Assembly (NCBI GenBank): GCA_900547645.1
Contig: URHP01000059.1
Coordinates: forward strand, 1-9,473
Length of the DNA stretch: 9,473 nt
Direction of reading: 5' to 3'
From: an uncultured Eubacteriales bacterium
Lineage (GTDB): Bacteria; Bacillota; Clostridia; Christensenellales; Borkfalkiaceae
The notes under the pieces were generated by a model. It saw only the letters and a list, made by a program, of their open reading frames with translations. It had not been told where the DNA came from and searched no databases. The position numbers and the translations under genes were made by a program. How positions within the stretch are numbered: position 1 is the first letter of the stretch; each line of letters starts with the position of its first letter. This document shows positions 4,741 through 9,473 of this stretch, piece after piece.

Positions 4741-7335
4741 CTTTTTCCGATATTTTTCCCAAGGGAGCAGGAAGAGATACACGCCGACGATGACGAGGGC
4801 AAGTACCGAGAGAATGACGATGAGCGCGATGCGCAGCACCTCGGCGTTGTCTTTGTCGATCATGTCTTCGGTGACGACGGCGCTGTACGCGATGTCGTCC
4901 GCAAGGCGCGCGGTGTACGTTCCGTCGCCGTTGTCGTAGAGGCGCACCTGCACGCGCTGCATGACGGTCTGTTCGGAGCCGTCCGCCGCCGTAAAGAGGA
5001 TGCCGTCGCTTGCCTTCAGATAGCCGAGCGTATACGTTTCGCCCGCGGAAAGGTCGGGGGAGACGGCGGAGAGATAGGAGGCGGGGATCCAGCCGCGCGC
5101 CGTTGATCTGCCTGCGCCGTCGTCATATTCCACGAGCGCATATTCGCGGTCGGGCGCCGTGAAATAGCCGAGCACCGTTACGGATGTGCCGCGTGCCAGG
5201 GTGAGCGCGGAGAGCGGGGCGGTCAGACAGGGCGCATAGTAGGCGCCGACGGCGTTGGAAGTCCAGCGCTGCGCGCTCTCTTCGCGCCAGGTCTCCTGCA
5301 TGGGCGTGATCGCCTCCGTCCGATACAGTCGCGCCGTATAGGAGCCGTCCGACTCCGGGAAGAGGACGAGCGAATAGCCGCCCGCCGATTCCGGCGTAGA
5401 GGCAAGCAGGATGCCCTGCCGCGCTTCAACGGAGCGCGCGTAGCCGCAGTAGGGGAAGTAGGCGCCCTCCGCATCCGCACGGAACGCGGCAAGATCGGTC
5501 TCGATGCCGACGGCGCGCGCCGCAACTTCGACGAGCAATCCCGCCTGTTCGTGGTGGGAGAAGGTCGTCTCCCGCGCGCCGCTCTCCGCGATCTCCCCGA
5601 GCGTCGGGATCGCGGCAAGGGGACCTGCCGTATCTGCATCGCTGGCGTCGCTCACGGCGACGTAGTTCCCGAAGTTGAAGTAGACGGCGTCGTCTTCAAA
5701 GCCGAGCGCAAAGGAGACGGGCAGCTGTTCGCCGTCTGCATGGACGAAATCGCCGCCGTCTACGGTCGCGAACCGTTCATCGTTGCGCCAGAGGGCGCCG
5801 TCCGAAAGATAGTATAGGTTGCCTTCGAAATCGGCGCGCAGGGAGGTCGCATCGCTCGCCACGGCGATGCCTGCGTCTGTTCCCGCGGCGTTTGTTGTAA
5901 ATTCATCTTCGGTGAAACGGCGTACGTTGCCGTTCGCGTAGGAAACGTACAGATTGCCGTACAAGTCGCAGGCAAGTCCCGTCGGAATGGAGCCGCCCAT
6001 TTCGACGGCGTTTCCGTCGACTGCACCGCGCGTGCCGTTGCTCTTTACATAGTACGTTTCGCCGTACAGGACGGCAAGTCCTGCAACAGTGACGCCCGTT
6101 TCGGGCAGTTCGGCGGAAGTAAATGTGCGTTCGCCTGCAGCAAAATTACAGAGATAAATCTGTGAACCTGCGGCGCAGGCGACGATTTCGCCATCGGTGG
6201 CGACCAGCGACGGGGCGGCGATGCACGGGATTGCGGTATATTCTCCGGTTGAAAAGTCGTAGACGCTTACGCGGCTGTTTCCCGTATCGGCCGTTATAAG
6301 CAGATTGTCCGCCCGCGCCGAATCGGAGGCGCCTGAAAGACGGTTTTCGGAAGACGAAGCGGAGGCGATCTCGTAGTCGGTAAAGGAAGCGGACGTATCC
6401 GTCACGGCGATCTCGCGGACGGAAGTGCCGGAAATGCAGTAGAGCATGCCGTTATAGAAGCTCATGGCGGCAAGTCCGCGCATGTCTGCAGCGCCGTTTG
6501 CATCGGAAAGCTCGGTCACGTCGCCGGCGCTGCCCACCCCGCGGCGGAACAATCCTGCGGAGGAGGAGAAGAAAAGGTCGGTTCCGTCCGAACAGACGGA
6601 GGTAACGTTGACACTGAGCGAAGCGTCCGAACTGAGATGATAGACCTGCTCGTCGGCGAACGTTCCGGTGGCGTCCGTATAATAGAGACTGCCGTCTGCA
6701 ATGCAGTACAGACTGCCGTCCGCCCAGACAAGACTTGGATTGTCAATGCGTGAGACGTTGAGATTTGCCGTCAGGTTGACGACGTTTTCCGTCGGTTCGG
6801 CAAGTGAACTGCGTGAAATGTTCAGTTTTCTGCTGGTGTCGATATATGCAATATAGAGCGTGTCGCCGACGATCAGGAAGGTGGTGCAGTTAAGGTTGTC
6901 GATCCGCGTCTGTTCCAGAGCGGGATCGGAGCAATCGACTGTCCAGAACGAATTTCCGAGCGTCGTGCTGAGCGCATAGTAAAGCGTATCGCCCGAGAAT
7001 TGGATCTTGCCGATTGTTGCATTGTCTTCCACCGTGAAGACGCGCCACGTCGGCACGCTTTCGCCGCGCGCGAACAAGTGCATCGTATCGCCGTCGGCGA
7101 TCGCAATGTAATGTTCGCTCATCGCCACGTCCGTCGGGGTTTCGAGCGCAAGATATTGTTCGTAGCTTTCGGGCAGGAAAAGGGAGGCGTTGTCCGCCGT
7201 GAGTTGGACGGGGGAGACGGTTGCCGACGCTTCTTCTGCGATCGCTTCGGTTGTTGTCTGCGGGATGGCGGCGCATACCGTCCCTGCCAGAAGCAGAGCG
7301 GCGAGCGCGGCGCCCGCGGTCTTTCGTACTGTCAT
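4732..7335 (-). CDS. Secreted, C-terminally membrane-anchored beta-propeller/SH3-like protein of unknown function
   Basis: The protein has 867 residues. Residues 1-33 are a Sec signal peptide (MTVRKT basic start, AALAALLLAG core, Ala-rich cleavage zone). Residues about 60-560 are a repetitive beta-rich region of short blades. Several resemble NHL-type repeats, for example ITADTGNSRVSVYD at 347-360 and ACDLYGNLYVSYANGNVRRF near 455-474, pointing to a beta-propeller. Residues about 705-756 (LTLARGTSVTVLGYF, then GWIPASYLS) look like a bacterial SH3-like domain. Residues 834-857 form one transmembrane helix followed by the basic tail PWEKYRKKRK. The bulk therefore lies outside the membrane with a C-terminal anchor. 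I do not recognise a named family or any catalytic residues; a binding, scaffold or cell-wall sensing role is only inference. ATG 7335 is supported by the signal peptide and lies 6 nt from a perfect -10. A GGAG is only 2 nt upstream, too close for normal use. Confidence 0.85.
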   Translation of the reverse strand: MTVRKTAGAALAALLLAGTVCAAIPQTTTEAIAEEASATVSPVQLTADNASLFLPESYEQYLALETPTDVAMSEHYIAIADGDTMHLFARGESVPTWRVFTVEDNATIGKIQFSGDTLYYALSTTLGNSFWTVDCSDPALEQTRIDNLNCTTFLIVGDTLYIAYIDTSRKLNISRSSLAEPTENVVNLTANLNVSRIDNPSLVWADGSLYCIADGSLYYTDATGTFADEQVYHLSSDASLSVNVTSVCSDGTDLFFSSSAGLFRRGVGSAGDVTELSDANGAADMRGLAAMSFYNGMLYCISGTSVREIAVTDTSASFTDYEIASASSSENRLSGASDSARADNLLITADTGNSRVSVYDFSTGEYTAIPCIAAPSLVATDGEIVACAAGSQIYLCNFAAGERTFTSAELPETGVTVAGLAVLYGETYYVKSNGTRGAVDGNAVEMGGSIPTGLACDLYGNLYVSYANGNVRRFTEDEFTTNAAGTDAGIAVASDATSLRADFEGNLYYLSDGALWRNDERFATVDGGDFVHADGEQLPVSFALGFEDDAVYFNFGNYVAVSDASDADTAGPLAAIPTLGEIAESGARETTFSHHEQAGLLVEVAARAVGIETDLAAFRADAEGAYFPYCGYARSVEARQGILLASTPESAGGYSLVLFPESDGSYTARLYRTEAITPMQETWREESAQRWTSNAVGAYYAPCLTAPLSALTLARGTSVTVLGYFTAPDREYALVEYDDGAGRSTARGWIPASYLSAVSPDLSAGETYTLGYLKASDGILFTAADGSEQTVMQRVQVRLYDNGDGTYTARLADDIAYSAVVTEDMIDKDNAEVLRIALIVILSVLALVIVGVYLFLLPWEKYRKKRK

Positions 7336-7341
7336 GTCTCC

Positions 7342-7370
7342 ATTATAACACGCGCGCGTGAAAATTACAA
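7342..7370 (-). promoter_or_regulatory. Near-consensus promoter of the beta-propeller gene (leaderless geometry)
   Basis: On the minus strand: -35 TTGTAA (7370-7365), 17-bp spacer, perfect -10 TATAAT (7347-7342), then exactly 6 nt to ATG 7335. Hexamers and both spacings are identical to the promoter at 1966-1994. The spacer holds the 12-bp palindrome CACGCGCGCGTG (7349-7360). Confidence 0.8.
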
Positions 7371-7378
7371 TTCTTTCG

Positions 7379-7394
7379 CCTGAAAAATTTCAGG
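7379..7394. repeat. Inverted repeat upstream of the beta-propeller promoter
   Basis: CCTGAAA (7379-7385) and TTTCAGG (7388-7394) form a perfect 7-bp inverted repeat with a 2-bp centre. It begins 9 bp upstream of the -35, a position suited to an activator or repressor. No regulator can be assigned. Confidence 0.5.
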
Positions 7395-7667
7395 GAAGGG
7401 CTGTGCTGTTTTCTTTGATCGCGGAGAATTGCCGGTGACGCGCCCAGAGGACGACGTCGCGGGGGGGCTTCGCCGCGCTCTGAATGACGGCGGCCGGGGC
7501 GAGGCGGGGAAAGGCGAGAGCGGGCGGACCTGCCTGCCGGTCTGAAAAAATTTTTTGGAAAATTTTGGCATACAGGCAGCCGTCTGTCAACTTTCAATGA
7601 TAAGATAAAAAAGCAAACAAATGTTCGTATATCGTTCGCCGTCCGGCGGACGAAAGGGGAGGAAAGG
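7395..7667. other. Intergenic region between divergent genes: repeat copy and A-tracts
   Basis: A diverged fourth copy of the dispersed repeat lies at 7449-7490, with core CGCGCTCTGAATGACGG at 7474-7490. Further right are A6T6 (7545-7556) and A4T4 (7559-7566), centred 12 bp apart and enclosed by CTGCCTG/CAGGCAG (7530-7536/7573-7579). A minus-strand TTGACA (7590-7585) has a poor -10 17 bp on (CAAAAT). I see no convincing plus-strand promoter for the gene at 7668 and no gene in the interval. Confidence 0.5.
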
Positions 7668-8345
7668 GTGTCTTACGAATACGCGAAGGTCATTTTATAT
7701 GCCTATCCGCATCTGCACGCGCTTGCGGATGCGGCGGGCACGGCGGCGGAGAACAAGGCGCTGCTCTCATTCCGCTCCCGTCTGAGCGCATTCGAGGAGA
7801 CGGCGCGCGTCGCACAGGAGCTTGCCGTGCGTTCGCGGCTTTTGCGCCTTGCGGAGACGGTCGACGGGTTTTTGTCGCTCTGTTCGCGGGAAGAGCTGTT
7901 CTTGCTCGAATACCGCTATTTCCGCCGCAGACGGGCGCTGCAGGCGTTCGGCGATTATACGGTCCCCTGTTCGGAACGCACGTATTTTCGCCGTCAGGGA
8001 GCGCTGTTAAAGAAAGCCGCGTGCCATTTGGCGGCGCGCGGCTGGACGGAGCGGGAATATTTTGCGGCGTTTTCCGACTATTCGCCCTTTTGCCGTCTGC
8101 TGCGGGCGATCCGCGACGGGCGGGAGAGCGCGGTATCCGCGCGCAGGGAAAAGCGGGGACTTGCCTTTTCGGGGCGTCAGAATTCCTGCTGTTCGCGCGG
8201 GGGCTTTTTACCGCGCAGCAGGATGACTGCCACGGCGACGGCGGCGAGACAGGCGAGCAGGATGACGACGATCTGCACGGCGTTGGGGGAGGAACTCTCG
8301 GCAGGCGGTTCCTCTTCCGCGGTCCCCGACGTGGCGGACAGGTAG
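7668..8345 (+). CDS. Sigma-region-4-like/phage late-regulator-type DNA-binding protein, with overrunning C-terminus
   Basis: The open frame encodes 225 residues starting at GTG 7668, with GGAGGAAAGG (7659-7668 region) as a good Shine-Dalgarno. Residues 1-75 are alpha-helical. Residues 74-125 (SREELFLLEYRYFRRRRALQ, then CSERTYFRRQGALLKKA) resemble sigma-70 region 4 and RinA/ArpU-type phage late regulators: a helix before the turn and a basic recognition helix. Proteins of this size and pattern are often encoded just before terminase genes in Firmicutes prophages, and terminase follows here by about 560 bp. From about residue 170 the sequence is antisense to the minus-strand gene ending at 8177 and turns into low-complexity Ser/Ala/Thr-rich residues. 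The ancestral stop was therefore probably lost and the natural protein ends near residue 165-170. There is no signal peptide. The regulator role is inference from motif and position; a host gene remains possible. Confidence 0.6.
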   Translation: MSYEYAKVILYAYPHLHALADAAGTAAENKALLSFRSRLSAFEETARVAQELAVRSRLLRLAETVDGFLSLCSREELFLLEYRYFRRRRALQAFGDYTVPCSERTYFRRQGALLKKAACHLAARGWTEREYFAAFSDYSPFCRLLRAIRDGRESAVSARREKRGLAFSGRQNSCCSRGGFLPRSRMTATATAARQASRMTTICTALGEELSAGGSSSAVPDVADR

Positions 8346-8860
8346 TCGTCGTTGCGCTCGAATACGGGCGGTTCTTCTGCGGGAATATAGCCGAATACGC
8401 CGTCCGAGAGCACATAGAGATAGAGCTGATCGCCGTCGTAGCGGTCGCCGTAATAGACGAACGTGCGCTCGTATCGGGTGAAGTCCTCCGTGCCGAGGTC
8501 GCCCGTTTCGGGCAGGGTGTACGTGACGGTGATCTGTTTGCGCAGATAGGGGCGTTCGGGAACAAAATCGACGAAGGTGAGCGCGTCCGTGCGGCAGTAG
8601 CCCAAAATCTTTTTATACGGCGCGTCGTCCGTCAGATATTCGACGGTGCAGTACGGTTCGCCCTGTTCCAGGATGCGGACATAGTAGGTTTCCGGCATGA
8701 GAAAGAGCTTTTCTTCCTCGCTTGCGCCCGCGTAGAACCATACTTCGCCTGTGGCGACGGCATAGACGCCGTCTTCTGCGGCGGAAGCGGCGCGGGGCGC
8801 GGGGAACGCAGCCGACAGGCATGCGGCAAGGAGCAGGAAAAAAATCATCGATCGTTTCAT
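8177..8860 (-). CDS. Secreted, C-terminally anchored membrane protein with SH3-like ectodomain, function unknown
   Basis: The protein has 227 residues. Residues 1-28 form a signal peptide (MKRSMIFFLLLAACLSAAF core, Ala-rich AASAA cleavage zone). Residues about 30-165 are a beta-rich ectodomain. Residues 33-100, including the repeated pattern of a short strand then GY and an acidic or aromatic turn, look SH3-like, though this is tentative. Residues 168-193 are an acidic Ser/Pro/Glu linker, 195-215 (AVQIVVILLACLAAVAVAVI) a transmembrane helix, and the tail LLRGKKPPREQQEF is cytoplasmic. The topology matches the 867-residue protein at 4732. ATG 8860 is chosen because the signal peptide starts there; the open frame to 9019 would add non-signal sequence. 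No Shine-Dalgarno is visible, and a -10-like TATCAT lies at 8875-8870 without a matching -35. The gene lies opposite to and between a putative late regulator and terminase, like prophage cargo (a moron). Confidence 0.8.
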   Translation of the reverse strand: MKRSMIFFLLLAACLSAAFPAPRAASAAEDGVYAVATGEVWFYAGASEEEKLFLMPETYYVRILEQGEPYCTVEYLTDDAPYKKILGYCRTDALTFVDFVPERPYLRKQITVTYTLPETGDLGTEDFTRYERTFVYYGDRYDGDQLYLYVLSDGVFGYIPAEEPPVFERNDDYLSATSGTAEEEPPAESSSPNAVQIVVILLACLAAVAVAVILLRGKKPPREQQEF

Positions 8861-8906
8861 ATGCGTCTTATGATAGCGCGTGCGAAAGGGCGGGAGGGGA
8901 ATTGTT

Positions 8907-9447
8907 TTGACGAATGAGAGCGAATTATCGCTGAAACTGCGCGCAGTGGAGGGGGAGCTGGCGCGCAGAAGGGCTTCGGACAATCTGGCAAAGTACAACG
9001 CGGGAAGAAAAAAGCACAAAAAACAGATTGCCTTTCACAAGTGCAGAAAGCGCAACCGCTGGGTATTCGGCGGCAATCGTTCGGGCAAGACGGAGTGCGG
9101 GGCGGCGGAGGCGGTGTGGATGGCGCGCGGCAATCATCCCTACCGGAAGAACCGCAAAGACGTGTTCGGGTGGGTGGTGTCGCCCACCATGCAGGTACAG
9201 CGGGATGTCGCGCAGAAAAAGATCCTGCACTATCTGCGCCCCGACTGGGTGGCGGACGTCGTGATGGTGAGCGGAAGGAAGGACAATCCCGCCGCGGGCA
9301 TCGTCGATCAGATCGTCGTCAGAAACGTGTTCGGCGGAACGAGCGTCATCGGCTTCAAGAGCTGCGACCAGGGCAGGGAGCGCTTTCAGGGGAGTTCGCT
9401 GGATTTCGTGTGGTTCGACGAGGAGCCTCCGCGCGACATTTACGAGG
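8907..9447 (+). CDS. Phage terminase large subunit, N-terminal ATPase part (3' truncated)
   Basis: The first 180 codons of a terminase large subunit, the DNA-packaging motor ATPase/nuclease of tailed phages, are present. After a basic helical start (RKKHKKQIAFHKCRKRNR) comes the Walker A motif FGGNRSGKTE (about residues 56-65). An adenine/coupling segment WVVSPTMQVQRDVA follows, and then Walker B VWFDEEPP near residue 172 with the catalytic Glu. The start is TTG 8907: GGGAGGGGA (8892-8900) gives an excellent Shine-Dalgarno 7 nt upstream, and no ATG lies in frame before conserved sequence. The gene ends at 9447 only because adapter follows; the C-terminal nuclease domain is outside. It starts 46 bp from the divergent ATG at 8860. 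A terminase small subunit is not visible upstream, so it may be absent, displaced by the minus-strand gene, or located elsewhere. It indicates a prophage or phage remnant. Confidence 0.93.
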
Positions 9448-9473
9448 CTGTCTCTTATACACATCTGACGCTG
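9448..9473 (-). other. Nextera (Tn5) adapter sequence, i5/read-1 side, inward-facing
   Basis: Positions 9448-9466 are the reverse complement of the 19-bp Tn5 mosaic end, and GACGCTG (9467-9473) continues into the read-1 adapter, not the read-2 (i7) adapter. The same adapter therefore borders both ends in inward orientation. The last genomic base is 9447. Confidence 0.98.

Noticed and set aside
8021..8917. 298-residue plus-strand open frame between the regulator and terminase
   Set aside because: Antisense of the 227-residue membrane protein gene, which has a signal peptide and TM; no Shine-Dalgarno or domain seen.
8925..9464. Open frame beginning MCIRDS on - at the right end
   Set aside because: It starts in the right-hand adapter and is antisense to the terminase gene.

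Overview
The window is a stretch of high-GC bacterial DNA (positions 41 to 9447) flanked at both ends by Illumina Nextera (Tn5) adapter sequence, so both outer genes are cut by library construction and not by biology. The gene content suggests a GC-rich member of the Clostridia (Bacillota), perhaps a gut Christensenellales-type organism. The grounds are an archaeal/eukaryotic-type ProRS, a GH43 arabinosidase, Gram-positive-style Shine-Dalgarno sites and a Firmicutes-like prophage terminase. This placement is inference; no rRNA or marker comparison was possible.

Layout. 41-1938: the 3' end of proS (class II prolyl-tRNA ligase with zinc-binding tail) followed by complete asnS, both on +. 1955-2804: a divergent nucleoside hydrolase behind its own near-consensus promoter. 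The -10 lies exactly 6 nt before the ATG, which predicts a leaderless mRNA, and a 13-bp hairpin overlaps the promoter. 2791-3319: a divergent regulatory module made of a small XRE repressor (+) and a small secondary protein gene (-). Two palindromes with identical arms lie between them, one sitting precisely in the spacer of the minus-strand promoter. 3320-3572: a gene-free tract with three copies of a dispersed repeat at 47-48 bp spacing, ended by a strong bidirectional terminator. 3576-4592: a cytoplasmic GH43 arabinofuranosidase-like enzyme (-) with its own promoter. 4732-7335: an 867-residue secreted, membrane-anchored beta-propeller/SH3-like protein (-), again from a TTGTAA-N17-TATAAT-N6-ATG leaderless promoter.

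7336-7667 is a 332-bp intergenic region with a further repeat copy and A-tracts. 7668-9447 looks like the start of prophage late DNA. It holds a sigma-region-4-like/late-regulator-type protein (+) and the N-terminal ATPase half of a terminase large subunit (+). A minus-strand gene for a second signal-peptide plus C-terminal-TM protein is wedged between them. That gene has the topology of the 867-residue protein and overlaps the 3' end of the regulator frame antisense by 169 bp.

The most interesting signals are the pair of matching leaderless promoters, the XRE/small-protein module whose transcript may terminate before its stop codon, and the opposing membrane-protein cargo gene between a putative phage regulator and terminase. 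No tRNA, rRNA, CRISPR array, insertion sequence or integrase was seen.
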